DNA from: Candidatus Tenderia electrophaga
Lineage (GTDB): Bacteria > Pseudomonadota > Gammaproteobacteria > Tenderiales > Tenderiaceae
Direction of reading: 5' to 3'
Assembly: GCA_001447805.1 (NCBI GenBank)
Contig: CP013099.1
Location: 806,001 to 870,000, forward strand
DNA: 64,000 bases
Below the pieces are notes generated by a model that saw only the letters and a list, made by a program, of their open reading frames with translations, ran no database searches and was not told where the DNA came from. Below, one piece after another: positions 32,688-41,035 of the stretch. Position 1 is the stretch's first letter. Each line of letters begins with the position of its first letter. The translations under genes were made by a program, and so were the position numbers.

Positions 32688-34664
32688 TCAGCCGGAGGCG
32701 GCCTGTTGCGCGTTTGAATCATCGGCGGCCCTGCCGATGGGGCTTTGCAGCTTCTTGAGCAAGCCGTCCAGGGCGGCGTATTGCTCGGCCAGTTTGCGGC
32801 ACTGGCCCTCCAGCTCGGCGGTTTTGGAGGCGATGTTGTCTTTCGACTCGTTGATCTTGTAGAGCGTTTCCATGTGTTGCTCCAGCAGTTGCTTGTGCTC
32901 GGTCACATGTTTGGCCAGCGGGATCATGATGTCCTTGAACCAGGTTTCGGCCTCCTGGTTGGCCTGGAAAAAGATGTCGCGGGCATGGCTTACCAGCGAG
33001 ATGAAAAACTTCTTCACTACAAAGCTCTGCTCGGTCATGGTGGTCACCGGGCTGCTGCGAAACTCTTCGGCCTGGTCGTAGAGGCGTTGCATCTCGATAT
33101 CGTACTTGTCGGTGGAGAAGGGCTTGGGGTCCAGCGCCTGCAGTTCGGTTTCCTTTTCGAATTTCTGATAAATGCTGATGATCTGCTGATGGGTTTCATC
33201 GGCATGGCGGGTCGCCACCTGCATAGTGTCGCGAATGCCGTCGAACAGGGTCTTCATGCCGGTTTTGAGGCCGGCCGTGGTCCAGCTGTCGGTCATCTGC
33301 TTGCGCGCCGTGCCGGCGACGTTGTCGAATTTCTTCAGGCTCAGTTCGTTCAGCAACAGTTTGGCCTGCTGGTTTAGAGTGCGGCGGCTGGACTGGAAGT
33401 ATTCCATGTTGTTGTTGTAGGCGGCCTGTTTTTCGCGCGCCTTGCGCATCAAGTGTTGAATCAGGGTGGTGTTCTTGCCGCTGGCCGATTTCAGGTCGTT
33501 GAGCTGGGATTTGAGCTGTTTGTAGCGGGTGGCGATGCTGTTGCGGTTGATCTTGATCAGGTCGCCGATTTCGCCCACCACGTTGTCGCGGATCAGGCCC
33601 TGTTTGGCGGGGATGATTTCGTTGGCCAGATAACGTTCCAGATCCATCAGGCGGCTCTTTTCCAGCAACACCTGATCTTCCTTGGTCTTGGCCAGCAAGG
33701 CCTTTTGTGCCGATACCGGAAACACGCCGCCGGTATCGATGCTGAGCGCGTTGGCGACTTCGCGCTGCTGGGCCTCGATGGACGCGGCGACCTCGTCCTC
33801 GCTCTTCATCTCGTCCCACAGGGTGTCGATCTTGTTGAGCGCGGCCACCAGGCCCTTGTCGTCGCTGCGGCGGTGTTGCTTAATGTAGTATTCCCACACA
33901 TCCAGGTCGCTGCGTGTGACGCCGGTGTCGGCGGCCAGGATGAACAGCACCGCGTGGGCATTGGGCAGCATGTTGTAAGTCAGTTCCGGCTCGGTGCCCA
34001 GGGCGTTGAGGCCGGGGGTGTCGAGGATGGCCAGACCCTGCTGCAGCAGCGGATGGGGAAAGCTGATCATGCAGTGACGCCATTCGGGCACTTCGATCTC
34101 CGCCGGCGGCGGATCATCGGTGCGCCGCCGGCGCGGCGTGTCATCGCTGTACAGGCCCAAATCCATGGCGTCCTGCAAGGGCACGCGTTTGGTGGCGACC
34201 ACCTGTTTCATAGCCTCGATCATCTGGTCCGGCGAATTGACGTCGAGGTTAATGGTCTTCCATTGATCCGGGTCTTTTTTCAGTTCCGAGATGCTCGTGT
34301 CCTGCAGTCGCGTCTCGATGGGCAACATGCGTATATAGGCCTGATCCACTTCGTGATCATAAAACAGCTCGGTGGGGCACATCGTGGTGCGGCCGGCTTC
34401 GGAGGGCAGCAGCCGGCGCTTATAATCGGCAAAAAAGATGGCATTGATGAGTTCGGTCTTGCCGCGCGAAAATTCGGCCACGAAGGCGACGGTCAATTGG
34501 TCCGATTTCAGCGACTCGATGACATCGAACAGACGCACGTTGATATCGGCGGTTCCTTTGCCATTGCTTTCGAGCCAGTGATGATAGTCCTGGATCACCT
34601 GAATTAAATCGGCTTTCCAGCGGTCAAACGCCCGCATTTGCTGTTTGAACAGGTCTTCCTCCAT
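32688..34664 (-). CDS. Dynamin-like large GTPase
   Basis: This 658-residue protein has an N-terminal dynamin-type GTPase domain and a long helical C-terminal region. G1 is AEFSRGKT at residues 63-70, where the first P-loop glycine is alanine. A Thr-rich switch I candidate is at 92-98, G3 DTPG at 215-218, and G4 NKID at 277-280. Residues about 360-640 are predominantly helical with heptads, as in stalk regions. No membrane-spanning segment is obvious. Bacterial dynamin-like proteins remodel or protect membranes, often as adjacent pairs; here there is a single gene. A basic/proline patch (about 176-191) interrupts the GTPase domain between G2 and G3. Function is unknown. Confidence 0.87.
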   Translation of the reverse strand: MEEDLFKQQMRAFDRWKADLIQVIQDYHHWLESNGKGTADINVRLFDVIESLKSDQLTVAFVAEFSRGKTELINAIFFADYKRRLLPSEAGRTTMCPTELFYDHEVDQAYIRMLPIETRLQDTSISELKKDPDQWKTINLDVNSPDQMIEAMKQVVATKRVPLQDAMDLGLYSDDTPRRRRTDDPPPAEIEVPEWRHCMISFPHPLLQQGLAILDTPGLNALGTEPELTYNMLPNAHAVLFILAADTGVTRSDLDVWEYYIKQHRRSDDKGLVAALNKIDTLWDEMKSEDEVAASIEAQQREVANALSIDTGGVFPVSAQKALLAKTKEDQVLLEKSRLMDLERYLANEIIPAKQGLIRDNVVGEIGDLIKINRNSIATRYKQLKSQLNDLKSASGKNTTLIQHLMRKAREKQAAYNNNMEYFQSSRRTLNQQAKLLLNELSLKKFDNVAGTARKQMTDSWTTAGLKTGMKTLFDGIRDTMQVATRHADETHQQIISIYQKFEKETELQALDPKPFSTDKYDIEMQRLYDQAEEFRSSPVTTMTEQSFVVKKFFISLVSHARDIFFQANQEAETWFKDIMIPLAKHVTEHKQLLEQHMETLYKINESKDNIASKTAELEGQCRKLAEQYAALDGLLKKLQSPIGRAADDSNAQQAASG

Positions 34665-34899
34665 AATCCCTTTGGTTTCCGTGCTTGTTTATGTCCAATA
34701 AGTCGTTGTTTATGCAAGCCTTGCGGGCAAGGAATTGCGCGATGCCAAACTGTTATCGGACAGAGCTTCCCAGCCCTTTAGGTTTTCCCCGATGTTTGCG
34801 AGCGGGTCGACAAAACCGCGACCTGCCTCGCGATTCCATCACTCAGCAGCTCGTTCAAGGATTATTGCGTCGAGCGCCTAGCCCGCATGTCTCAGCGGG
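34665..34899. other. Intergenic region between the dynamin-like gene and yggT
   Basis: This 235-nt stretch carries no gene I can support. A short plus-strand frame (34685-34903) has no recognisable domain and no clear ribosome-binding site. The region must hold the promoter of the minus-strand dynamin-like gene, but no convincing -35/-10 pair was found. A hairpin lies at its yggT end. Confidence 0.5.
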
Positions 34900-34903
34900 C
34901 TAG
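34878..34903. terminator. Hairpin overlapping the yggT stop codon
   Basis: CTAGCCCGC (34878-34886) and GCGGGCTAG (34895-34903) form a perfect 9-bp stem with an 8-nt loop. The yggT stop codon lies inside one arm. There is no T tract on the minus strand after the stem, so it is more likely a 3'-end stabilising or Rho-assisted structure than a classical intrinsic terminator. Confidence 0.45.
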
Positions 34904-35472
34904 ATCAAGCTGCGGCCCATATCCATTAGGGGGCTGACGATCAGAATCTTCATCAGACCGATAGCCAGAAACACCAGTATAGGCGAAAAGTCGATGCCGG
35001 ACATGGGCGGCAGGATGCGTCGCGCGGGTCGCATCACCGGTTCGTTGAGGGCGTAAAGCAGGGCGGTGACTGGATTATACGTCCCCGGGCCCACCCAGCT
35101 GAGGATGATCTGAATCAGGATGCTGATCATGTAGATGTTTAGCAGCAGGGCGATCAGCTCGGCGACGGACAGCAGCGCCAGGCCGGGCAGGGCCAGTGTT
35201 ATGCCGCCGGCCAGGGCGACCAGGGCCAGCTTGGCCATTTGCAGGGCCAGCAACAACACGACGGCGGCCATGTCGACACCGGCGACGCTGGGGATGACGC
35301 GGCGCAGAGGCTTGAGCAGCGGGTTGGTGGCCTTGACGATGAATTGACACAATGGATTGTAAAAGTCCGCGCGCACCAGCTGCAGCAGCAGGCGCAGCAT
35401 GACGATCAACATATAGAGACCGAACACGGCCTCGATCAAAAAGGCGGCGGCGGAGGTAAAATAGCCGTTCAT
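34900..35472 (-). CDS. yggT: YggT family membrane protein
   Basis: This 190-residue integral membrane protein carries two tandem YGGT repeats, each ending in a loop of the form NP..LL/ALNEPVM..P.RR..P...G.D: ATNPLLKPLRRVIPSVAGVD and ALNEPVMRPARRILPPMSGID. The biochemical function is not established; homologues are linked to osmotic tolerance and, in plastids, to nucleoid or membrane organisation. The ATG overlaps the proC stop by 4 nt, and GGAG is well placed. The yggS-proC-yggT order is conserved in gammaproteobacteria. Confidence 0.95.
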   Translation of the reverse strand: MNGYFTSAAAFLIEAVFGLYMLIVMLRLLLQLVRADFYNPLCQFIVKATNPLLKPLRRVIPSVAGVDMAAVVLLLALQMAKLALVALAGGITLALPGLALLSVAELIALLLNIYMISILIQIILSWVGPGTYNPVTALLYALNEPVMRPARRILPPMSGIDFSPILVFLAIGLMKILIVSPLMDMGRSLI

Positions 35473-36302
35473 TCTTGCTCCTTTCCAAGTGCTTGGGCCA
35501 ATTCTTCGGAACGTTTGGCGGCCGCCGTGACGGCCTGTTCGATCAGGCCGCGCAGATCGCCCTGTTCGAACACGCGCAGGGCCTGCTCGGTGGTGCCGCC
35601 GGGGGACGTGACGCGCCGGCGCAGGGTGGCGCAGTCCTCGCTGCTCTCCAGCGCCATCTTGGTGGCGCCGAAGGCGGTTTGCAGGGTCAGCAGGCGGGCG
35701 CTGTCGGCGTCGAGGCCGAGCGCGCGCCCGGCGGCCTCCATGGCCTCCATGAATAAAAAGAAATAGGCCGGGCCGCTGCCGGACAGGGCGGTGACCGCAT
35801 CCATGTGCGCCTCGTCATCCAGCCATAAGGCGATGCCCACGGCGCGCAGGATGGTCTCGGCGGCATTGCGCTGTGCCGTCGTGACCCTTTCGTTGGCGTA
35901 TAGGGCCGAGGCGCCGGTCTGGATCAGGGCCGGCGTGTTGGGCATGACCCGCACCACGGCAACATCGCCGCCCAGCCAGCGGTTGATGTCGTGCTGGCGC
36001 ACCCCGGCGGCGATGGAAATCACCAGCGGCCGGGATTGTTGTACCTGGTCGCGAATCTCACCGGTCACCGCTCGGAGGCTTTGCGGCTTGACCGCCAACA
36101 CCAGGATATCGGCCGCCGCGGCGGCGGCCTCGTTCGAATCACAGACGCTGATAGCGAAGCGCTGTTTGAGTGTGTCCAGTCGCGCCTTGTCGACGTCGGC
36201 GATGTGGATGCTGGTGGGCGCCTTGCCATCGGCCAGCAAGCCGCCGATCAGGCTGCTGGCCATGTTGCCGGCGCCGATGAAACTGATGTTAAGTGTTTCC
36301 AT
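35469..36302 (-). CDS. proC: Pyrroline-5-carboxylate reductase ProC
   Basis: This enzyme performs the last step of proline synthesis, reducing pyrroline-5-carboxylate with NAD(P)H. It is 277 residues. The N-terminal Rossmann motif is FIGAGNMASSLIGGLL. The substrate-binding dimerisation region has ALSGSGPAYFFLFMEAMEAAG and VTSPGGTTEQALRVFE, both diagnostic. It lies between yggS and yggT on the minus strand, with a 71-nt gap from yggS and a 4-nt overlap with yggT. Confidence 0.97.
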   Translation of the reverse strand: METLNISFIGAGNMASSLIGGLLADGKAPTSIHIADVDKARLDTLKQRFAISVCDSNEAAAAAADILVLAVKPQSLRAVTGEIRDQVQQSRPLVISIAAGVRQHDINRWLGGDVAVVRVMPNTPALIQTGASALYANERVTTAQRNAAETILRAVGIALWLDDEAHMDAVTALSGSGPAYFFLFMEAMEAAGRALGLDADSARLLTLQTAFGATKMALESSEDCATLRRRVTSPGGTTEQALRVFEQGDLRGLIEQAVTAAAKRSEELAQALGKEQE

Positions 36303-36373
36303 AAAGTTATCCGTTTCGACGTTTTCGTTTCAAGCGATCAGCCCGAGTGTACCGCACTCACTGCGTTTGCCAA

Positions 36374-37078
36374 TCAGGCGCCGCGTTGGATCTTGGCATA
36401 ATCACGCGCACCGAAGATGGCGGTTCCGATGCGGACCAGGGTGGCGCCCTCGGCAATGGCCGCCTCCAGGTCGTCCGACATGCCCATGGACAGGGTGTCC
36501 AGCGCCAGTCCCTGTGCGATCAATCGGTCTTGCAGTTCGCGCACCTGGCGGAACATGGCGCGCTGCCCGGCGAAATCAGCCATGGGCGCCGGGATGGCCA
36601 TCAGGCCGCGCAGGCGTAGACGGGGGAGTTCACTGATCGGTCCGGCCAGTGTCAGCACCTCGTCCGGCCTCAGGCCGGACTTGCTGGCCTCGCCGCTGAT
36701 ATTGACTTGCAGGCAGATGTTCAGCGGTGCCAGAGGGTCTGGCCGTTGCTCGCTCAGACGCCTAGCCAGCTTGAGGCGGTCGATGCTGTGTACCCAGTCA
36801 AATCGGCTGGCGATATCGCGCGACTTGTTGGATTGGATGTGGCCGACGAAATGCCATTCCAGTTCGATAGGACAGGCATCGATCTTGGCGACGGCCTCTT
36901 GCACGTAGTTTTCACCGAAGCAGGCTTGACCTGCCCGGGCGGCGGCCAAGATATCCTCCAGCGGCCAGGTCTTGCTCACCGCCAACAGGGCCACCGAGCC
37001 GGGCGCACGTTGATAACACGTCTCGGCCGCATGAATCTGTTGCCGTACTTGGTCGATGCGTTGTTGGATGCTGGTCAT
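36374..37078 (-). CDS. yggS: YggS family pyridoxal phosphate homeostasis protein (PLPBP)
   Basis: This single-domain PLP-binding TIM-barrel protein balances free PLP and amino/keto acid pools. From ATG 37078 it is 234 residues, the same as E. coli YggS. PLP-binding Lys36 is in LLAVSKTWPLEDI. Other motifs are FGENYVQEAVAK, WHFVGHIQSNKSR, QVNISGEASKSG and LSMGMSDDLEAAI. A TTG 18 nt upstream keeps the frame open, but ATG 37078 aligns with the family. It is divergent from pilT, as in Pseudomonas. Confidence 0.96.
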   Translation of the reverse strand: MTSIQQRIDQVRQQIHAAETCYQRAPGSVALLAVSKTWPLEDILAAARAGQACFGENYVQEAVAKIDACPIELEWHFVGHIQSNKSRDIASRFDWVHSIDRLKLARRLSEQRPDPLAPLNICLQVNISGEASKSGLRPDEVLTLAGPISELPRLRLRGLMAIPAPMADFAGQRAMFRQVRELQDRLIAQGLALDTLSMGMSDDLEAAIAEGATLVRIGTAIFGARDYAKIQRGA

Positions 37079-37222
37079 GCGCGTTGCTCGGGCCAATGAG
37101 TGGCGCTATTGTATCAGCTCGGCCGGCCCGGGCGCTGCGTCAAGAAGTCGCGGGTCGTGCCGTTACAGATAGGGAATCTGCTTCGCAACATTAATATAGA
37201 GTTATTGCCGGGACGGAATTGC

Positions 37223-37314
37223 TGAATACCCATGCTCCGAAACGCTGTGAATACATCCCGCTACGCTCGATGGCCGCGTCCATGCGGCCAACGGTTTCGG
37301 AATATGGGTATTCA
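37223..37314. repeat. 92-bp nested palindromic element upstream of pilT
   Basis: The outer arms, 37223-37244 and 37293-37314, are inverted repeats matching at 19 of 22 positions (core GAATACCCAT/ATGGGTATTC). Inside lies a second perfect stem, TGGCCGC/GCGGCCA, at 37271-37290 around a 6-nt loop. The element fills much of the yggS-pilT divergent region and ends 36 nt before pilT. It has no coding capacity. Such nested palindromes resemble intergenic interspersed repeats of gammaproteobacteria; copy number cannot be seen here. Confidence 0.65.
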
Positions 37315-37350
37315 TCATTAAAGACTTGTGAGTAAGCAAAGGGGAATGCC

Positions 37351-38388
37351 ATGGATATAGCCGAGCTGCTGGCCTTTAGTGTCAAGAACGCCGCATCGGA
37401 TTTGCATTTGTCGGCCGGCCTGCCGCCGATGATTCGTGTCGACGGCGACATTCGTCGTATCAATGTGCCGCCGATGGACAACAAGGCGGTGCACACAATG
37501 CTCTACGACATCATGAACGACCGCCAGCGCAAGGACTTCGAGGAATTCTTCGAGACTGACTTCTCGTTCGAAATCCCCGGCCTGGCCCGTTTTCGCGTCA
37601 ACGCCTTCAACCATAACCGCGGTGTCGGCGGTGTGTTCCGTACCATCCCCTCGAATATCCTGTCGCTGGAGGAGCTCAAGTGTCCGGCGGTATTCAAGGA
37701 TATCTCCAACAACCCGCGCGGCCTGGTGCTGGTTACCGGACCCACCGGTTCAGGTAAGTCGACCACCCTGGCGGCCATGGTGGACTACAAAAACAATACC
37801 GAGTTCGGTCATATTCTCACCGTCGAGGACCCGATCGAGTTCGTGCATCAAAGCAAGAAATGCCTGGTCAACCAGCGCGAGGTGCATCGCGATACTCTCG
37901 GCTTCAATGAGGCGCTGCGTTCCGCCCTGCGCGAAGACCCGGATATCATCCTGGTGGGCGAAATGCGTGACCCGGAAACCATCCGCCTGGCCCTGACCGC
38001 GGCCGAGACCGGCCATCTGGTATTCGGTACCCTGCACACCAGTTCGGCGGCCAAGACCATCGACCGTATCATCGATGTGTTTCCGGCGGCGGAGAAGGAC
38101 ATGATGCGTTCCATGCTGTCCGAATCCTTGCGTGCGGTCATCTCGCAGACCTTGCTCAAGCGCGTCGGCGGCGGCCGGGTGGCGGCCCACGAGATCATGG
38201 TCGGTACCCCGGCCATCCGCAACCTGATTCGTGAAAACAAGGTGCCGCAGATGTACTCGGCGATTCAGACCGGTCAGGGCATGGGCATGCAGACCCTGGA
38301 TCAGTGTCTGGCCGAATTGGTGCGCAAGGGGATTATCACCAAGCAGGATGCGCAGATTCGCGCGGCGAATAAAGATACGTTTATGTGA
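37351..38388 (+). CDS. pilT: Type IV pilus retraction ATPase PilT
   Basis: This hexameric AAA-like ATPase powers pilus retraction for twitching motility and DNA uptake. It is 345 residues. An N-terminal PAS-like domain precedes the Walker A GPTGSGKST at 130-138. The Asp box is EDPIEFVHQS, Walker B is ILVGEMRDPETIRLAL, the His box is HLVFGTLHTSSA, and the PilT-specific C-terminal AIRNLIRENK is present. AAGGGGAA precedes the ATG. It is divergent from yggS, as in Pseudomonas, but no pilU follows; the next genes are on the opposite strand. Confidence 0.97.
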   Translation: MDIAELLAFSVKNAASDLHLSAGLPPMIRVDGDIRRINVPPMDNKAVHTMLYDIMNDRQRKDFEEFFETDFSFEIPGLARFRVNAFNHNRGVGGVFRTIPSNILSLEELKCPAVFKDISNNPRGLVLVTGPTGSGKSTTLAAMVDYKNNTEFGHILTVEDPIEFVHQSKKCLVNQREVHRDTLGFNEALRSALREDPDIILVGEMRDPETIRLALTAAETGHLVFGTLHTSSAAKTIDRIIDVFPAAEKDMMRSMLSESLRAVISQTLLKRVGGGRVAAHEIMVGTPAIRNLIRENKVPQMYSAIQTGQGMGMQTLDQCLAELVRKGIITKQDAQIRAANKDTFM

Positions 38389-38405
38389 TGGCGGGGATTG
38401 TTTTG

Positions 38406-38440
38406 CCCTCACCCCGCCCCTCTCCCGGCAGGAGAGGGAG
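38406..38440. repeat. Short hairpin repeat CCCTCACCCC...GGAGAGGG
   Basis: The 81-nt gap between pilT and the convergent ABC gene carries CCCTCTCC (38418-38425) and GGAGAGGG (38431-38438) around a 5-nt loop, preceded by CCCTCACCCC. This arrangement is familiar as a dispersed intergenic palindrome in many proteobacteria. It might also act as a terminator-like stem for both genes, but no T tract follows. Confidence 0.5.
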
Positions 38441-38469
38441 ACTGAATAGTCCGCTGCGCGACAGTTGTT

Positions 38470-39237
38470 TTATAGGGGCAGGAAGGCCTGCCCCCAGTCC
38501 CCTGTCAGTTTCCGCATGGCATGCAGATAGAGCCGCTCCAGATTGTGCTCCGTCAGGGTTGCTTCGATCGTCCCGCTGACGACCTCTCCGTGTCCGAACA
38601 GCAATACGGCGTGGCTGCAATAGCGCGCCGCCAGGTTGATGTCATGCAGGGTCATGAGGCAGGCGCGTTCGGCTTGGGCGCTCCACTGGTTTAACAGTTC
38701 CAGCACCTTGACCTGTTGATGAATATCCAGGTGGTTGCTGGGCTCATCCAGCAACAACAGCTTGGGTCGTTGCGTCAGCAGCGTGGCCAAGGCTAAGCGC
38801 TGGCGCTCACCGCCGGACAGGGTATCCACCTGACGTTGGGCCAGATGGTCGATCTGCAATTGTTGCAGCGCGTCCAGGGCCAGCTGTTCATCCTGTTGCG
38901 TTTCCCATTGCCAGCTTTTCAGATAGGGATGCCGGCCGATCAGGGCCGTTTCCATCACCGTGGCGGGAAAGGCGTCTTCTTGTCGCTGAAACAACACGCC
39001 GAGGCGGCGCGCAATCAATGACGGGCTGAGTCGCGCCAGATTGTCGCCTGCGAGGGTGATCGTGCCGCCATCGCCTCGGCGCAGGCCGGCCAGACAGTGC
39101 AGCAAGGTAGTCTTGCCCACGCCATTGCGGCCCAGCAAGGCCCAGCGCTGGCCGGGTTCAATGGCCAGGTCCAGGCCTGTACAAACCTGTTTTCCGCCGA
39201 TGGTCAAGTCCAGTTGTTGCGTCGTTAGCAGACTCAT
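38470..39237 (-). CDS. ABC transporter ATP-binding protein, iron-complex/cobalamin type (BtuD/FecE-like)
   Basis: This is a 255-residue ABC ATPase: Walker A GRNGVGKTT, Q-loop LFQRQEDAFP, signature LSGGERQRLALA, Walker B LLLLDEPSNHLD and the switch histidine in LMTLHDINLAARY. Sequence and pairing with a FecCD-type permease place it among importers of ferric siderophores, haem or vitamin B12. Substrate cannot be fixed; no riboswitch, Fur box or binding-protein gene is visible nearby. Its start overlaps the permease stop by 4 nt. Confidence 0.92.
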   Translation of the reverse strand: MSLLTTQQLDLTIGGKQVCTGLDLAIEPGQRWALLGRNGVGKTTLLHCLAGLRRGDGGTITLAGDNLARLSPSLIARRLGVLFQRQEDAFPATVMETALIGRHPYLKSWQWETQQDEQLALDALQQLQIDHLAQRQVDTLSGGERQRLALATLLTQRPKLLLLDEPSNHLDIHQQVKVLELLNQWSAQAERACLMTLHDINLAARYCSHAVLLFGHGEVVSGTIEATLTEHNLERLYLHAMRKLTGDWGQAFLPL

Positions 39238-40220
39238 GACATCCGGCTCCGGCGCAGCAGATAGAGAAACAACGGCACACCGAGAAAGGCGGTGATCACC
39301 CCGACCGGCAGTTGCTGCGGTGCCAGCACGGTGCGTGCCAGGGTGTCGGCGCAGACCAGCAGGGTGCCCCCAAGCAACATACTGGCAGGTAGCAGCAGGC
39401 GGTGGTCATTGCCCGTGGCTAAGCGCACCATGTGCGGTACCACCAGACCGACAAACCCGATGCTGCCGGCCTGGGTCACCGCCACCGCGGTCAGCAGCGA
39501 GGCAAGAAAGTAGATACCCCAACGCAGCGCCGCGACATTCACGCCCAAGGCACGGGCCTGCAGTTCGCCGCGTGCCAACAAGCTCAGGTCGCGCGCCAGG
39601 GGCAGGCACAGCGCCAGGCCGATGAGCATGATCAATAGCGCCGTGCCGGGGGCGTCGGCGTGGCTGAAGTCGCCCATGAGCCAGAACAGCATGCCGCGCA
39701 GACTGGCATCCGGGCTGATGGCGAGGATGAAGCTGATCAGGGCGCCCCAGCCGGCGGCGACGATGACACCGGTGAGCAGCAGCCGGGTCGAGGTCCAGCC
39801 GCCCTTGCCGTGGGCCAGGGCGAACACCAGCAACATGGAGAGCAGGGCGCCTACGAAGCTGCCGCCGCCGAGCCAGAGGCCCCCCAATCCGAACAACATC
39901 GTCAGCAGGGCGCCCACCGCCGCACCGCCCGAGATGCCTAATACGTAAGGATCGGCCAGGGGATTGCGCAGCAGGGCCTGCATCAGGGCGCCGGCCAGGG
40001 CCAGCAGGGCGCCCACGGCGAAGGCGCTTAGCAGACGCGGCAGGCGCAGCTCGAAAATGAGGCTATGGGCCAGTCGGTCCGGCGTGAAAAGCGCCTGCCA
40101 GAGTTGGCCCGGGCCCAAGTCGATGCTGCCGCGGCTGATGCCCCATAGCAGGCTCAGCAGCGCCAAGAGCGCCAGGCCGCTGAGCGTCAGGGTGAAGCGG
40201 GCGCGGGTCAATACGGCCAC
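39234..40220 (-). CDS. FecCD/BtuC family ABC transporter permease
   Basis: This 328-residue permease has about ten membrane helices. Family stretches include LRLPRLLSAFAVGALLALAGALMQALLRNPLADPYVLGISGGA (split over the first third of the protein), the coupling region ARALGVNVAALRW, and GSIGFVGLVVPHMVRL. It should pair with the downstream ATPase as a type II importer for cobalamin or iron chelates. Its GTG start shares one base with the stop of the upstream HAD gene (TAGTG). No substrate-binding protein or TonB receptor is encoded within the window. Confidence 0.93.
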   Translation of the reverse strand: MAVLTRARFTLTLSGLALLALLSLLWGISRGSIDLGPGQLWQALFTPDRLAHSLIFELRLPRLLSAFAVGALLALAGALMQALLRNPLADPYVLGISGGAAVGALLTMLFGLGGLWLGGGSFVGALLSMLLVFALAHGKGGWTSTRLLLTGVIVAAGWGALISFILAISPDASLRGMLFWLMGDFSHADAPGTALLIMLIGLALCLPLARDLSLLARGELQARALGVNVAALRWGIYFLASLLTAVAVTQAGSIGFVGLVVPHMVRLATGNDHRLLLPASMLLGGTLLVCADTLARTVLAPQQLPVGVITAFLGVPLFLYLLRRSRMS

Positions 40221-40879
40221 TAGTCGTCGCGCAGGCTGATCACGGGCCAGCCCTTGAGTTCGGCGTGTTGTTTCAAAGTGTCGTCGGCGTCCACGGCGAC
40301 CGGGTGGGTGACCAGCTCCAGCAGGGGCAGGTCGTTATGCGAATCGGAATAGAACCAGCTCGAGGCCAGGTTGTAGCCGTTTTGTTTGAGCCAGGTGTTG
40401 AGGCGTTCCACTTTGCCTTGGCGAAACGCGGGCACACCGCTTACCCGGCCGGTATAGCGGCCGTCTTTGAATTCCGGATCGGTAGCGAGCAGCTCAGGCA
40501 CCCCCAGCAATTCGGCGATGGGTTCGGTGACAAAGCGATTGGTGGCGGTAATGATGAGCAGTATACGGCCCTGGTCACGATGCTGATTGATGAGCTCACG
40601 CGCCTGGGGCAGGATAATCGGTTTGATCTCCGTTTCGATGAACTCCCGGCGCAAGGCCAGCATCTGCTCCAAGGGGGTTTGCGCCAGCGGTTGCAGGGCG
40701 AAGCGCAGGAACTCGAAAATATCCAGCGTGCCGGCCGTGTAGTCTTCATAAAAGCGCTGGTTTTCCCGTTCGTAAATCGCGCCGTCGACGATTCCCCGCT
40801 GCACCAGGAAACGGCCCCAGAGGTAGTCGCTGTCGCCCTTCAGCAGGGTATTGTCCAGGTCGAAAATGGCCAGTTCCAC
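40220..40879 (-). CDS. HAD-superfamily subfamily IB hydrolase (SerB-like)
   Basis: This is a 219-residue phosphatase-like protein from GTG 40879, which has GGAGA at good spacing. HAD motif I is FDLDNT (nucleophile Asp7, acid Asp9). Motif II is the Thr in IITATN, motif III a downstream Lys, and motif IV SDSHNDLPLLE. Members of the IB subfamily resemble phosphoserine phosphatase; the substrate here is unknown. The same gene neighbours rppH and ptsP in Pseudomonas. The frame extends upstream to 40972, but the extension has no match to the family. Confidence 0.9.
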   Translation of the reverse strand: MELAIFDLDNTLLKGDSDYLWGRFLVQRGIVDGAIYERENQRFYEDYTAGTLDIFEFLRFALQPLAQTPLEQMLALRREFIETEIKPIILPQARELINQHRDQGRILLIITATNRFVTEPIAELLGVPELLATDPEFKDGRYTGRVSGVPAFRQGKVERLNTWLKQNGYNLASSWFYSDSHNDLPLLELVTHPVAVDADDTLKQHAELKGWPVISLRDD

Positions 40880-41035
40880 GTGTTTCTCCGCCGCTTTTTG
40901 CAAAACCGCTAAGAATAGGCGCTCGGCCGTGAAAGGTAAATGGCGGACCTTGGCGCAGGCGTAAATGTCCAATTGATCGGAGTCGGGTGTTGTGGAACAA
41001 TAAGTTTCAATAATGATTTAACAAACAGGTTATAA

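Noticed and set aside
34685-34903. A plus-strand ORF of 72 codons between the dynamin-like gene and yggT
   Set aside because: It has no convincing ribosome-binding site or similarity, and its end falls in the yggT hairpin. It is probably chance.
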